Assembly: GCA_023250955.1 (NCBI GenBank)
Contig: JAHEZQ010000010.1
Coordinates: 1-64,000 of the forward strand
Length of the DNA: 64,000 nt
Source of the DNA: Melioribacter sp.
GTDB lineage: Bacteria > Bacteroidota > Ignavibacteria > Ignavibacteriales > Melioribacteraceae
Direction: 5' to 3'
The notes beneath the pieces are model-generated. The model searched no databases, had not been told where the DNA came from, and was given only the letters and a program-made list of their open reading frames with translations. The translations under genes were made by a program, and so were the position numbers. Of the stretch, positions 18,056 to 27,626 are shown piece after piece. Each line of letters starts with the position of its first letter. Position 1 is the first letter of the stretch.

Positions 18056-19351
18056 ATGACAACACCAATCACAGTTTCGAATTATTTAGATAAATACGGA
18101 TTAAATAACTGGTCGCTTGAATTATTATCCGATAAAAAATTTAGCAACATTGTTGTTATACCCGCAATTCAAGAAAGTGAAAAGATAAAGCCGTTACTAG
18201 CGTCATTATTAGAGAATGATAAAAAATATTTGAACAGAAGTCTGTTTGTATTTGTTATTAATAATCTGAAAAGTTCTAATAACGAAATAAAAACAGACAA
18301 CAGGAAAAGTTTAGAATATCTAAGAGATATTATTTTTGAGAAGAGTGACTATGGAATAAATATTGGTTTAGTGGATGCATCAAGCAGTGGATTAGAGCTG
18401 CCGGAAAAAGACGGCGGTGTTGGTCTGGCAAGAAAAATAGGAATGGACCTTGCACTCACACAATTTGATTATTCTAATTCCGATATAAATATTTTGATCT
18501 GCCTTGATGCAGACTGCACAGTTTCAAATAATTATCTCGCTTCTATTATCCAATCATTCAATCAGTCAAACATCCACGCCGCTTATGTGGAGTATGAACA
18601 TATTTTGCTGAAGAACAAACAAAACCAGCTTGCTATAATCTGCTACGAAATTTTTCTCCGTTATTATGTGCTTGGGTTACATTATGCAGACTCGCCATTT
18701 GCTTTCCCAACAATCGGCTCAACCATGATTTGCGATTATGAAAGTTATATTAAGATTGGCGGAATGAACAAAAAGAAAGCAGCAGAAGATTTTTATTTTA
18801 TGGAAAAGCTGGCAAAGATTACCGAAATAAAAAAGATTAGTGACGCAAGAGTTTATCCTTCAAGCCGCGGTTCATGGCGCGTACCTTTTGGAACAGGGCA
18901 AAGGGTAAATAGGTTTTCTGCCGGTACTCATAACGAATATCTATTGTATGATCCAAAGTCGTTCTATATTTTAAAATCATGGTTGAAAATTTATAACTCA
19001 AAAGAAATTCTTGATGCCGGACTCTACCTAAAATCTGCTGAGGCAATCCATAAATCTCTTTATGATTATCTTGTTCAAAATTCTTTTGAAGATAGCTGGA
19101 ATAAGATTCTAAAAAATTCTAAATCCGATGAGCAAAATCAAAAACAAAAACAAATTTGGTTCGATGGATTCCGTACATTGAAATTAATTCACTATTTAAG
19201 AGATTACGGATTTCCGCCGGTAAATATGTTTGAAGCGCTGGATCAATATTTTGAACTTACGAATTACAATTTACAATTTAAGAGAAAAGAGATAATTCCT
19301 TCGATCGAAGAACAAGTTGATTACCTGAATCTGTTAAGGAGACTCTCTTAA
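18056..19351 (+). CDS. Family 2-like glycosyltransferase
   Basis: A 431-residue soluble protein with a GT-A type fold. The N-terminal half has a nucleotide-sugar binding pattern (VVIPAIQESEKIKPLLASLL, GVGLARKIGMDLA) and a metal-binding DxD-like motif in CLDADCTV (residues ~142-149), followed by acceptor-side features (GSTMICDYESYIKIGGM, KKAAEDFYFMEKL) usual for GT2 enzymes. No transmembrane segment is seen. The substrate is unknown; proximity to miaA and prfA gives no hint. Confidence 0.75.
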   Translation: MTTPITVSNYLDKYGLNNWSLELLSDKKFSNIVVIPAIQESEKIKPLLASLLENDKKYLNRSLFVFVINNLKSSNNEIKTDNRKSLEYLRDIIFEKSDYGINIGLVDASSSGLELPEKDGGVGLARKIGMDLALTQFDYSNSDINILICLDADCTVSNNYLASIIQSFNQSNIHAAYVEYEHILLKNKQNQLAIICYEIFLRYYVLGLHYADSPFAFPTIGSTMICDYESYIKIGGMNKKKAAEDFYFMEKLAKITEIKKISDARVYPSSRGSWRVPFGTGQRVNRFSAGTHNEYLLYDPKSFYILKSWLKIYNSKEILDAGLYLKSAEAIHKSLYDYLVQNSFEDSWNKILKNSKSDEQNQKQKQIWFDGFRTLKLIHYLRDYGFPPVNMFEALDQYFELTNYNLQFKRKEIIPSIEEQVDYLNLLRRLS

Positions 19352-19453
19352 AGCATTCGATTTACAGCTTTGTGTGTATCTTAGAATCTCACTCTAAACT
19401 TGATTATATTTTGCCCGCATTTTTTCCCGACCGAGTTGGGATCAAGAGGAATA

Positions 19454-20524
19454 ATGGAAATCTACGAAAAGCTGAAATCTATAAAAGAGAAGTATGATAA
19501 GATCAACGAGGATTTATCAGATCCGCGCAATCTTTCCGATCAATCCAAGCTTATATCACTCAGCAGAGAAAGAAGCAGTCTTATTGATCTCGTTGAAGCT
19601 TTCAACGAATATGACGGGTTGGTTAAAAATATAAATGGTAATCAAGAAATTATTGACAGCGGTGATGATAAAGAGCTTACAGAAATGGCACAGGGCGAAC
19701 TTAGCGAGTTAAGAATGAAACGCGATGCGATGGAAGAGCGAATAAAATTTCTTTTAGTACCGAAAGATCCCGACGATGATAAAGATGTAATTATGGAAAT
19801 TCGAGCGGGCACCGGTGGCGATGAAGCAGGATTATTTGCCGCAGATCTATATAGAATGTATTCCCGTTATGCAGAAGTCCGCGGATGGAAAAAAGAAATA
19901 ATTGATTCGAGCGATACAGGTATCGGCGGAATCAAAGAAATAATTTTTAGTTTAACCGGCTCAAGTGTTTTTGCAGATTTGAAGTTCGAAAGCGGCGTTC
20001 ACCGTGTACAGCGCGTTCCGGCAACCGAAGCAAATGGAAGAGTTCACACATCTGCAGCATCAGTGGTTGTTCTTCCCGAAGTTGAAGATGTGGAAGTGAA
20101 TGTTGACCCTGGCGATCTTCGTATTGATGTTTATAGAAGCGGAGGCGCAGGTGGACAGAACGTTAATAAAGTTGAAACAGCAATTCGCATAACGCATATT
20201 CCAACAGGACTTGTAGTTCAATGCCAGGATGAACGTTCGCAATTGAAGAACAGACAGAAAGCAATGAAAGTTTTGAAAGCAAGATTGTACGATATGAAAT
20301 TATCGGAACAGAATAGTGAAATTGCTGCCGCAAGGAAGTTAATTGTAAAACGCGGTGACCGAAGCGATAAAATTAGAACTTACAACTTTCCTCAAAATAG
20401 AGTAACCGATCACAGGATTGGATTAACTCTCTATAATCTTTCGGAAATCATTGAAGGCGATCTGCATGAACTTGTAGAAAAATTAAAACTTGCAGACCGC
20501 GCCGAGAAACTTCAAGCAAGTTAA
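19454..20524 (+). CDS. prfA: Peptide chain release factor 1
   Basis: RF1 ends translation at UAA and UAG. From the ATG at 19454 (AGAGGA just upstream) the protein is 356 residues, the family length; an earlier in-frame start at 19400 adds a hydrophobic tail that does not match the family. The codon-recognition PAT motif that marks RF1 rather than RF2 is in RVPATEANGRVHTSA, and the catalytic GGQ is in SGGAGGQNVNKVE. No prmC methylase follows. A TATATTTTGCCCGCA element at 19405 resembles the tRNA-Lys promoter. Confidence 0.96.
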   Translation: MEIYEKLKSIKEKYDKINEDLSDPRNLSDQSKLISLSRERSSLIDLVEAFNEYDGLVKNINGNQEIIDSGDDKELTEMAQGELSELRMKRDAMEERIKFLLVPKDPDDDKDVIMEIRAGTGGDEAGLFAADLYRMYSRYAEVRGWKKEIIDSSDTGIGGIKEIIFSLTGSSVFADLKFESGVHRVQRVPATEANGRVHTSAASVVVLPEVEDVEVNVDPGDLRIDVYRSGGAGGQNVNKVETAIRITHIPTGLVVQCQDERSQLKNRQKAMKVLKARLYDMKLSEQNSEIAAARKLIVKRGDRSDKIRTYNFPQNRVTDHRIGLTLYNLSEIIEGDLHELVEKLKLADRAEKLQAS

Positions 20525-20528
20525 GGTT

Positions 20529-20969
20529 TTAGTTCTTAACAAAATCCCATAGAACGTTTACAATTTTCCATTCACCGTTCCATTTGGCAAGATGAATGTA
20601 GTCGAAAAAACCTTTAGCAACAGTTCGAACGCTTGCGTTATTACCAGTGATATCAAGTATTTTAAATTCAAAAATCCTTTGATCTTGTGGAATTGACTTG
20701 CCACCTCCGGCTCTTGTAATATTAATTAATGTAAGAGCACTCATTTGATCTAAACGTTGTCTTCCTGATTGAGGATCGGTTCTAACAATTCTTTTAGCAA
20801 GTTCGGGAAGTAATGCCTTTTCCATACGTTCTGCATTACCTTCGTAAAATCCAATGATGTAATTCATAGCAGTTGTTTTTATTGCTAAAGAATCTTCTTT
20901 AGTTTGTGAATAAGAATTAGAAATAAAAAGCATTGTGAAGAGAAAAATAATGCAAATTGTTTTTTTCAT
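20529..20969 (-). CDS. Secreted NTF2-like (lumazine-binding-type) protein
   Basis: A 146-residue exported protein. A signal peptide ends SYSQ at about residue 22. The remainder matches the NTF2-like fold seen in the putative lumazine-binding family: helices in AMNYIIGFYEGNAERMEKALLPELAKRI, then strands ending in FFDYIHLAKWNGEWKIVNVLW. Such proteins bind small ligands or have no known activity. It lies at the tail of the minus-strand glycan locus, 53 bases after the asparaginase-type gene, and may simply be read through. Confidence 0.65.
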   Translation of the reverse strand: MKKTICIIFLFTMLFISNSYSQTKEDSLAIKTTAMNYIIGFYEGNAERMEKALLPELAKRIVRTDPQSGRQRLDQMSALTLINITRAGGGKSIPQDQRIFEFKILDITGNNASVRTVAKGFFDYIHLAKWNGEWKIVNVLWDFVKN

Positions 20970-21022
20970 AACAACACTCGATTTGTTTGTAATTGTTTAG
21001 ACGAAGAAGAAATAAAATGGTT

Positions 21023-21985
21023 TTACTTCATTAAATAATCACTTGTAATCGCCTTGTTTTCATTAGGTGTTGTGAAGCAGTAAGTGAATCCGCCTTTTAA
21101 GGAGTATGCACCTACATCGCCGCTTTTTGAAATTGCTAAGTAACTAATATTGATATCGGAAAAATCTTTCAATGATTTATATAGACGGTTAATAGCAAAC
21201 TCACATGCTTTCTGCGGGGATAATCCTTCGCGCATTTTTTCAACAACCAAAAAACTACCTACTGTTCTCATCACATATTCACCATTACCGGTTGAAACAG
21301 CCCCGCCAATTTCATTATCGGCAAATAAAGCCGCGCCGATAATCGGTGAATCACCAACTCTTCCGTGCAATTTAAAGGCTAATCCGCTCGTAGAAACTCC
21401 GCCGCTAAGATTATTCATTTTGTCAATTGCCAACATACCAATCGTATCATGATTATCTTTTTTAACTTGACTCTCTTTCCATTTCAGCCAAGCATTTTTT
21501 GCATTTTCCGATAAAAGATTTTCTTCCTTAAATCCGTTTTGAAGTGCGAACTTTTTAGCGCCGTCACCTGCAAGCATAACATGTTTTGTTTTTTCCATAA
21601 CTAATCGTGCTACAGAAATCGGATGCATAATGTCTTCGATAAATGCTACTGAACCGGCATTTCCTTTCCAATCCATTATTGAAGCATCAAGAGTAACTTT
21701 GCCGTCTGCATCCGGCAATCCGCCGTAGCCGACCGAAGAATCATTCGGATCGGCCTCAGTAACCTTAATTCCTTCTTCAACAGCATCTAAAGAATTTTTT
21801 CCTTGTAGCAACACTTCCATCGCTCTTGCATTCGATTTCAAATTTGGTGACCACGTGGAAACAACTATTGGGCTATTGGATAATTCTGAACGGGGGAAAA
21901 TATTTGAAGGAGATATTTGATTTAACAATAAACCGCTACCGGCAATAGCACCGGTTTTTACAAAATCACGGCGTGTGATCTTCAT
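21023..21985 (-). CDS. Exported N4-(beta-N-acetylglucosaminyl)-L-asparaginase / isoaspartyl peptidase family protein
   Basis: An Ntn-hydrolase that would cleave the GlcNAc-Asn bond of glycoasparagine or related amide bonds. From the ATG at 21985 (chosen for its GGAG site and because it begins a twin-arginine signal, TRRDFVK) it has 320 residues. Autocleavage should occur before T181 in the DTIGMLAID motif, giving alpha and beta chains; GRVGDSPIIGAALFAD and STGNGEYVM follow as in the family. Export by the Tat route fits a protein that folds and cuts itself before transport. The start overlaps the preceding cytidylyltransferase gene by 20 bases. Confidence 0.85.
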   Translation of the reverse strand: MKITRRDFVKTGAIAGSGLLLNQISPSNIFPRSELSNSPIVVSTWSPNLKSNARAMEVLLQGKNSLDAVEEGIKVTEADPNDSSVGYGGLPDADGKVTLDASIMDWKGNAGSVAFIEDIMHPISVARLVMEKTKHVMLAGDGAKKFALQNGFKEENLLSENAKNAWLKWKESQVKKDNHDTIGMLAIDKMNNLSGGVSTSGLAFKLHGRVGDSPIIGAALFADNEIGGAVSTGNGEYVMRTVGSFLVVEKMREGLSPQKACEFAINRLYKSLKDFSDINISYLAISKSGDVGAYSLKGGFTYCFTTPNENKAITSDYLMK

Positions 21986-22751
21986 GTTTATCTCCAAGTT
22001 TTTTTTGTTTGACATTCTGATTTATGGAAATCAGATCCGGTCTTTCTTCAAATAATTTTAAGACGTCATTAAAGAGGAATATTTTTTTAGTACTGTACAA
22101 CGCTTTATAAATTTCTTCTACCAATTTAAAATCTTCTTCTGTGTCAACTGTCCATCTGTGAAATGAATAATCTTTGGGATTCGGATAATTTTTTATTCTG
22201 AATAATTTTGAATGTTCATAAATAAACGGCGTTACATGTTCACGCTCGTATTCTTTTGATGCATGATAAAATGCTTTTCGGAGTGAGTTAAAAGAAAATA
22301 TTTCAACATCAAGTCCGCGCGGAAAAGTCCGGTGAATTGTATTACTCAAATAATCAAAATACTTAAGTTCATTTAATTTGTTAAACGTCTCTATCATGTG
22401 ATCAATTATTTCCGGATCAATCAAAGGGCAATCCGCTGTAATCCGTATTATCGTATTTGCGCGGAATATTTTTGCAGCTTCAAAGTAGCGTGCTAATACA
22501 TCATTAGAACTTCCGCGGTAACAAGGGATTGTATTCAGTTTACAATACGCTTCAACTTGATCATCATCCGTTTCGGTTGTTGTAGCAACAACAATCTTGT
22601 TGATATATTTTGAATAGGAAAGCCGGTTGACAACGTGTTTAAGCATCGGCTGGTCAATCAGGTTCTTAAATATTTTTCCCCGCAAACGGGTAGAACCGAA
22701 TCTCGCTTGTACAATTGCTACTACGCTAAGACTTTCTTTTTTATCGTTCAA
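21966..22751 (-). CDS. SpsF-like cytidylyltransferase (probable CMP-nonulosonate synthetase)
   Basis: A 261-residue nucleotidyltransferase of the CMP-NeuAc synthetase/SpsF family: AIVQARFGSTRLRGKI is the CTP-binding motif, followed by DVLARYFEAAK and RITADCPLIDPEII. It directly follows the PseI synthase and overlaps it by 11 bases, so it probably activates pseudaminic acid-type sugar as CMP-sugar, the PseF step. It is SpsF-like rather than a classical PseF, so the exact nonulosonate is not certain. The only usable start in frame is TTG at 22751, preceded by GGGG. Confidence 0.8.
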   Translation of the reverse strand: MNDKKESLSVVAIVQARFGSTRLRGKIFKNLIDQPMLKHVVNRLSYSKYINKIVVATTTETDDDQVEAYCKLNTIPCYRGSSNDVLARYFEAAKIFRANTIIRITADCPLIDPEIIDHMIETFNKLNELKYFDYLSNTIHRTFPRGLDVEIFSFNSLRKAFYHASKEYEREHVTPFIYEHSKLFRIKNYPNPKDYSFHRWTVDTEEDFKLVEEIYKALYSTKKIFLFNDVLKLFEERPDLISINQNVKQKKLGDKHEDHTP

Positions 22752-23790
22752 TTAAACCCCAAGTTAATGGCGTTCCTTTTTCAATATCAGCAAAAGCCTT
22801 TTTACCAAGAATATCTTTTAAATGTTTAGGCGAAAGTCCGTTAGAAGGGCGGATAGACCGGATATTATTTTCTGTAAATATCTCGCCGGCGGCAATATCA
22901 GTTACTGCAAAAAGAGAACGGGCAAACGTCCTGCTTTTTTTTATTTTATCCGACAACTCAAAATTTATATGACCCAGAGCTTTTTCTACCTGTCTTATCT
23001 CATCAACCATCGTTTTGAATTCCTCGGGCTCTAAAGAAAATGAAGAATCCGGTCCGCCGATTTTCTTATCTATTATAAAATGTTTTTCGATTATTCTTGC
23101 ACCCATTGCTGCTGCCGCAATCGGAACAGTTGTGCTTAATGTATGATCCGATAAACCGCCAACCACATTAAACCTTGATGCAAGAAGAGGAATCATTTTC
23201 AAATTTACATCCTCGATCTGCGCTGGATATTCGGATGTACATTTTAATAAAGCGATTTGATCGTTTCCTACACGGCGACACGCTTCGACAGCGTCTCTAA
23301 TTTCTTCTTCCGTTGCTATTCCGGTTGAAATGATAATCGGTTTTCCTTTTGATGCGGTGTATTCAATCAAAGGAATATCAACAATTTCAAATGAAGCAAT
23401 TTTATAAGCGGGTACGTTCATATTCTCAAGAAAATCTACTGAGCTTTTATCGAACGGAGTTGAGAAAAAGATAAGTCCGAGTTCTTCTGCAAGTTGTTTT
23501 AGCTTTGGCTGCCATTCCCAAGGTGTATATGCAGTTTGGTAAAGTTGATATAAAGTAGCGCCGTCCCAAATTGTACCTTGTTGAATCTTGAAATAATCTT
23601 TATCACTGTCTATAGTAAGAGTGTCAGCAGTGTATGTCTGAACCTTAACTGCATCAGCACCGCAAGCTTTAATGGATTTAATGGATTGAACGGCAAGGTC
23701 ATAACTCTGATTATGATTAGCGGAGAGTTCAGCAACAATAAATACTTTGTTTTCTTCTGCTGTATTGAAATTTCCGATTTTGAAATTCAT
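22741..23790 (-). CDS. pseI: Pseudaminic acid synthase PseI
   Basis: It condenses phosphoenolpyruvate with 2,4-diacetamido-2,4,6-trideoxy-L-altrose. The 349-residue protein has the NeuB barrel (VAELSANHNQSYDLAVQSI, GADAVKVQTYTADTL, FSTPFDKSSVDFLE, LLKCTSEYPA, GLSDHTL) and a C-terminal antifreeze-like SAF domain from about residue 285. The YFKIQQGTIWDGATLY segment is typical of PseI rather than NeuB. It follows the PseG-PseH fusion with a four-base overlap. Confidence 0.92.
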   Translation of the reverse strand: MNFKIGNFNTAEENKVFIVAELSANHNQSYDLAVQSIKSIKACGADAVKVQTYTADTLTIDSDKDYFKIQQGTIWDGATLYQLYQTAYTPWEWQPKLKQLAEELGLIFFSTPFDKSSVDFLENMNVPAYKIASFEIVDIPLIEYTASKGKPIIISTGIATEEEIRDAVEACRRVGNDQIALLKCTSEYPAQIEDVNLKMIPLLASRFNVVGGLSDHTLSTTVPIAAAAMGARIIEKHFIIDKKIGGPDSSFSLEPEEFKTMVDEIRQVEKALGHINFELSDKIKKSRTFARSLFAVTDIAAGEIFTENNIRSIRPSNGLSPKHLKDILGKKAFADIEKGTPLTWGLIER

Positions 23791-25250
23791 TTTTTGTTTA
23801 GAATAAATTTTAAAAATCGTTTTTCATTAATTATTGATTCATCACTTTGTATAAAACCGGCAGACTTAAATCCATTTATCGAGGCGGTATTATCGGGAAG
23901 GATGTAAGCGGTGATAGTTGAAACACCCGTCTCTAAAAATATTTTTGTGCACGCCTCTTTCAAGATCTTCTTTGATAACCCTTTGCCTCTGAATTCTTTA
24001 GCTAAACTTATACTTACTACCGTAGTAGTGTTTTTAATTTCAAATCGTATTTGACCAATAAAATTAACATTCTTATCAAAAGCTAGCAGAAATATATAAT
24101 CTTCTTTCCTAACTTTCTCTGCAAACCATTTTGTATGATCATTCAACTTAATAGTGTTAGGGCTAATAGATTGACTTCTAACGACTGGATCATTGGATAA
24201 ATCGAATACTTTTTGAGAATCGGCGTCAACCGCATTCCGTAAATAGAAACCGTTTTTATTACAAACTTTATCTATTAGATAATTTGCTACGCGGACCGAT
24301 CCTTGCCCGTCTACATATTCCTTACCAATTCCACTTAATTCTTTACGGACGGTAATTGATTTTAAGGCTTGAACTTGTTCAACGATTTTTCCAATAGAGT
24401 TTACATCATAATGATAGATTGTGTTCAGTAAAAATTCTTTCCTTTTCCATTCATGAATATTGTTCTTTTGATTTTCTGCAACCGCAATAGCAATTGAGGG
24501 CGTGCCTGTAGCTGCAAGTTCGTATAGTGTTTGCCCGGCGGCAGTAATTGCAATATCTGAAGACAGCATCAGATCGCGCATAAGTGAAGCTGGCGGTGAA
24601 TAGAATAATTCTGTTGAGTTATCACTGAGGATTTCAATCTCATTTTTATTCATGAAACCGTTGCCGATTACAACATTCTTTTTTATGGAAGGAAAGTTTT
24701 CCTGAAGTGATTTTAATATTGTACCTGTTAGATTTTGAACGTCAGTTGCGCCGATTGTTATTAAAATTGAAGAAAGCTCACTCTTAAATTTTCTAGTTCC
24801 TGTTTTCCAAAATTCTTTTCTAAGAGGAATATATTTTGCTCCAAGCAGATATTCTTTCCCGGATTTTTTCTTATAAGGAAAAGTTTCAGCGTCTATAGTT
24901 CCATTCAAAATAATTCCGCCGGGGTAATCTAGACGTAAATTATCATCAATAAACAATGACACTTTGCCATGCTTTGAAATATTATCGTAAAAATCCTTTC
25001 CTGCCAGATATGAATCTACGATAGTAACATCACTGTTCTTTATTTCACTTATTAATTTTGTTGGATGTGCAGCCCAGTCAATAACTTTATGATTTGAACC
25101 TTGGAGGAGTGATTTTACATTATCATCGCCATTAATATAAAGTGTGGGATGAATAAATCTTTCTTCAAATGCTTGGTAGAGTGAAAGGCATCTAGTGATG
25201 TGTCCGTAACCGGTTTCTGAAAATCCTTCGGTAATGATGGAGATCTTCAT
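23787..25250 (-). CDS. Bifunctional PseG hydrolase - PseH acetyltransferase fusion
   Basis: A 487-residue fusion of two steps of pseudaminic acid synthesis. Residues 1-~330 match PseG (GYGHITRCLSLYQAF, then ITIGATDVQNLTGTIL and ITAAGQTLYELAATGTPSI), the UDP-sugar hydrolase of GT-B fold. Residues ~337-487 match a GNAT N-acetyltransferase (FYLRNAVDADSQKVF, ISLAKEFRGKGLSKKILKEA with the acetyl-CoA loop RGKGLS), the PseH role. The order is reversed from the pathway, where acetylation precedes hydrolysis. It overlaps its neighbours by four bases on both sides. The assignment rests on both domains and the gene context. Confidence 0.87.
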   Translation of the reverse strand: MKISIITEGFSETGYGHITRCLSLYQAFEERFIHPTLYINGDDNVKSLLQGSNHKVIDWAAHPTKLISEIKNSDVTIVDSYLAGKDFYDNISKHGKVSLFIDDNLRLDYPGGIILNGTIDAETFPYKKKSGKEYLLGAKYIPLRKEFWKTGTRKFKSELSSILITIGATDVQNLTGTILKSLQENFPSIKKNVVIGNGFMNKNEIEILSDNSTELFYSPPASLMRDLMLSSDIAITAAGQTLYELAATGTPSIAIAVAENQKNNIHEWKRKEFLLNTIYHYDVNSIGKIVEQVQALKSITVRKELSGIGKEYVDGQGSVRVANYLIDKVCNKNGFYLRNAVDADSQKVFDLSNDPVVRSQSISPNTIKLNDHTKWFAEKVRKEDYIFLLAFDKNVNFIGQIRFEIKNTTTVVSISLAKEFRGKGLSKKILKEACTKIFLETGVSTITAYILPDNTASINGFKSAGFIQSDESIINEKRFLKFILNKK

Positions 25251-26461
25251 TTTATCTTATCAAGTGTTTCGATAATGGTATTCGAAATATATTTTAGGTC
25301 ATCATCTGCTAGATTAGGGTACATCGGTATAGACAATTCTCGCTCGTAGAATTTTTCTGCGACGGGGAAATCATGAACATTGAATCCATAATTCTTTCGG
25401 TAAAATGGTTGAAGATGTACAGGAACATAATGAACCTGGCAATTGATGTTTTTCTCTCTCAATTTTAGAAAATAATTCTTCTTGGAAATCTTTATCTCAT
25501 TAAAATTTATCTGAAGAGGATAAAGGTGATATGCATGTTTTGCAAATCCGGAAACTTTTGGAACAATAAAACGATTATCATTTCCAAAAATCTTATCATA
25601 GTATTCGGCAATTTGTTTCCGTCTCTCGATATTTTTTTCTAATTTTTTTAGTTGACTTATTCCAAGCGCACATTGAAAATCGGTGATGCGGTAATTAAAT
25701 CCAGGCTCATGCATTTCATAATACCATGGTCCGTCATTCTTTTCTAGATCAGACTCATTTTTTGTCATTCCGTGAGTCCGCATAATTTTTATTTTTTTAT
25801 CTAGCGCTTCGTTGTTTGTTAAAACAGCTCCGCCTTCACCGGTTGTTATATGTTTTACAGGATGAAAACTAAGATTTACTGCGTCAGCATATTTTGGAGC
25901 GTATTGAATTTCATTTTTGTATTCAGCACCCAGTGAGTGGCAATAATCGTTAACAAGTTGAAATCCATATTTTTCTTGTAAAATTTTTAAGGCCCCCCAA
26001 TCGCATGGATGACCGGCATAATCAACAGCTACAACAGCTTTCACTTTTCTGTTTTGTGTTGAGTATTGTTTTAATTTCCATTCAAGTTCATTCGGATCAA
26101 GTGTGTATGAGGATTCATCTATGTCAACAAAATCAGGTGTGGCGCCAACATAAACTGCGCAATTTGCACTTGCTAAAAATGTAATGGGTGATGTGATTAC
26201 AACATCATCTTTTTTCCATCCCAATCCTAGTGCGATTAAATGAAGTCCGGCAGTTCCGTTTGAAACTACAGAAGCAAATTTTCCACCGAATTTATTATTC
26301 AGCTCTTGTTCGAACTTCTGAATTGTCGGTCCTTGAGTAAGCCAATCGGATTTGAGAGTTTCTACAACTGCTTGAATATCGGAATCATCAATTGATTGCC
26401 GTCCGTAAGAAAAGCTTTTTGTTATCGGCTGTTGGTTATCGGTTGTTGGTTTTTTTCTCAA
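25247..26461 (-). CDS. pseC: PseC aminotransferase (UDP-4-amino-4,6-dideoxy-N-acetyl-L-altrosamine)
   Basis: A PLP-dependent DegT/DnrJ/EryC1 family transaminase of 404 residues acting on the PseB product. The family N-terminus YGRQSIDDSDIQAVVETL is preceded by about 18 extra residues that come from a heptamer repeat (26421-26448). Other marks are SDWLTQGPTIQKFE, SNGTAGLHL, DYAGHPCDW and the PLP-lysine region SFHPVKHITTGEGG. The start is TTG at 26461, the only start codon before the conserved core; the expected ATG seems to have been lost to the repeat. Confidence 0.9.
   Translation of the reverse strand: MRKKPTTDNQQPITKSFSYGRQSIDDSDIQAVVETLKSDWLTQGPTIQKFEQELNNKFGGKFASVVSNGTAGLHLIALGLGWKKDDVVITSPITFLASANCAVYVGATPDFVDIDESSYTLDPNELEWKLKQYSTQNRKVKAVVAVDYAGHPCDWGALKILQEKYGFQLVNDYCHSLGAEYKNEIQYAPKYADAVNLSFHPVKHITTGEGGAVLTNNEALDKKIKIMRTHGMTKNESDLEKNDGPWYYEMHEPGFNYRITDFQCALGISQLKKLEKNIERRKQIAEYYDKIFGNDNRFIVPKVSGFAKHAYHLYPLQINFNEIKISKKNYFLKLREKNINCQVHYVPVHLQPFYRKNYGFNVHDFPVAEKFYERELSIPMYPNLADDDLKYISNTIIETLDKIK
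26421..26448. repeat. Heptamer repeat at the start of pseC
   Basis: Four seven-base units in an A-B-A-B pattern (GTTATCG, GCTGTTG, GTTATCG, GTTGTTG on the plus strand). They encode the TTDNQQPIT stretch ahead of the conserved pseC core. The unit length and look match STRR elements of cyanobacteria. Confidence 0.75.
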
Positions 26462-26512
26462 TTTTTATCCGTTGATCTAGCCTTAAAGGAAATAATGGAA
26501 GAATTTATTTTT

Positions 26513-27544
26513 CTAATCACTAATCACGTTTGTTTTAATAAGCTGCTTCAATTCATCAACACTTAAGAACCATTCATTTGTTCCGCTGTTATATTTGAAA
26601 CCATACTGACAAAATTTTCCCGGTTTTGAATTACTTGATGTTCTAAACGTTTCAGTATCCCATAATTTTAATTTCTCGTTATCGCCAAGCTGAACAGAGG
26701 GAAGGATAACAAAATATTTTTGAAACTCTATTGTATTGAGCGCATCTGCCTCTGTTATCATTTCTTCGTGTATTTTTTCTCCTGGGCGAATACCAACTTC
26801 TTCAGTCCTGCATTCCGGGGCAACTGCTTTTGCTAAGTCTAAAATTTTGAATGAAGGAATTTTTGGAACAAACAATTCTCCGCCCCACATTTTATCAAAA
26901 CATTGTAAAACAAAATCTACACCTTCTTGAAGCGTAATATTAAAACGTGTCATACGTGTATCAGTTATAGGCAAAACACCTGTTTTCTTTTTTTCAATGA
27001 AAAAAGGAATTACAGAGCCGCGACTTCCCATAACATTTCCATATCGGACAACGGAAAATTTTATATCGTGTTTACCTTTATAGTTATTCGCAGCAGTAAA
27101 AAGTTTATCCGATGTTAGTTTAGTTGCACCGTAAAGATTTATCGGCGCAGCGGCTTTATCGGTGCTGAGGGCTATGATTTTTTTAACACCGCTTTCAAAA
27201 CAAGCATCAATTACATTTTGTCCGCCGATGATATTTGTTTTAACTGCTTCGAAGGGATTGTATTCTGCTGCGGGAACTTGTTTAAGTGCGGCGGAATGAA
27301 CAACGATATCTACATCTTCCATTGCACGAGTTAATCTCTTTGCTTCGCGTACATCACCGATAAAATAACGCATTAGTACACTGTCTTTTCTAAAACGCGA
27401 ATCTTGCTGCATCTCGAATTGTTTTAGCTCATCTCGACTGTAAATGATAATTTTTTTTGGATTGTAGCGTTTAAGAACAGTTTCAATAAATTTTTTACCG
27501 AAAGAACCGGTTCCGCCGGTTATAAGTATAGTTTTGCCGTCCAT
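26513..27544 (-). CDS. pseB: PseB UDP-N-acetylglucosamine 4,6-dehydratase (inverting)
   Basis: First step of pseudaminic acid synthesis. This 343-residue short-chain dehydrogenase family enzyme has the nucleotide-binding TGGTGSFGKKF at residues ~10-20, RDELKQFEMQ, SAALKQVPAAEYNPFEA, STDKAAAPINLYGATKL with the catalytic Y-x3-K, RYGNVMGSRGSVIP and RPGEKIHEEMI. These are hallmark PseB/FlaA1 motifs. It precedes pseC on the same strand with a 51-base gap. Confidence 0.93.
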   Translation of the reverse strand: MDGKTILITGGTGSFGKKFIETVLKRYNPKKIIIYSRDELKQFEMQQDSRFRKDSVLMRYFIGDVREAKRLTRAMEDVDIVVHSAALKQVPAAEYNPFEAVKTNIIGGQNVIDACFESGVKKIIALSTDKAAAPINLYGATKLTSDKLFTAANNYKGKHDIKFSVVRYGNVMGSRGSVIPFFIEKKKTGVLPITDTRMTRFNITLQEGVDFVLQCFDKMWGGELFVPKIPSFKILDLAKAVAPECRTEEVGIRPGEKIHEEMITEADALNTIEFQKYFVILPSVQLGDNEKLKLWDTETFRTSSNSKPGKFCQYGFKYNSGTNEWFLSVDELKQLIKTNVISD

Positions 27545-27626
27545 AAATCCTCGTGTTTAACTAATGACAAATTTAGGAAAATTATCATTCTGTTTGCTGT
27601 GAAAATATTTAACAATATCAGGTTAA

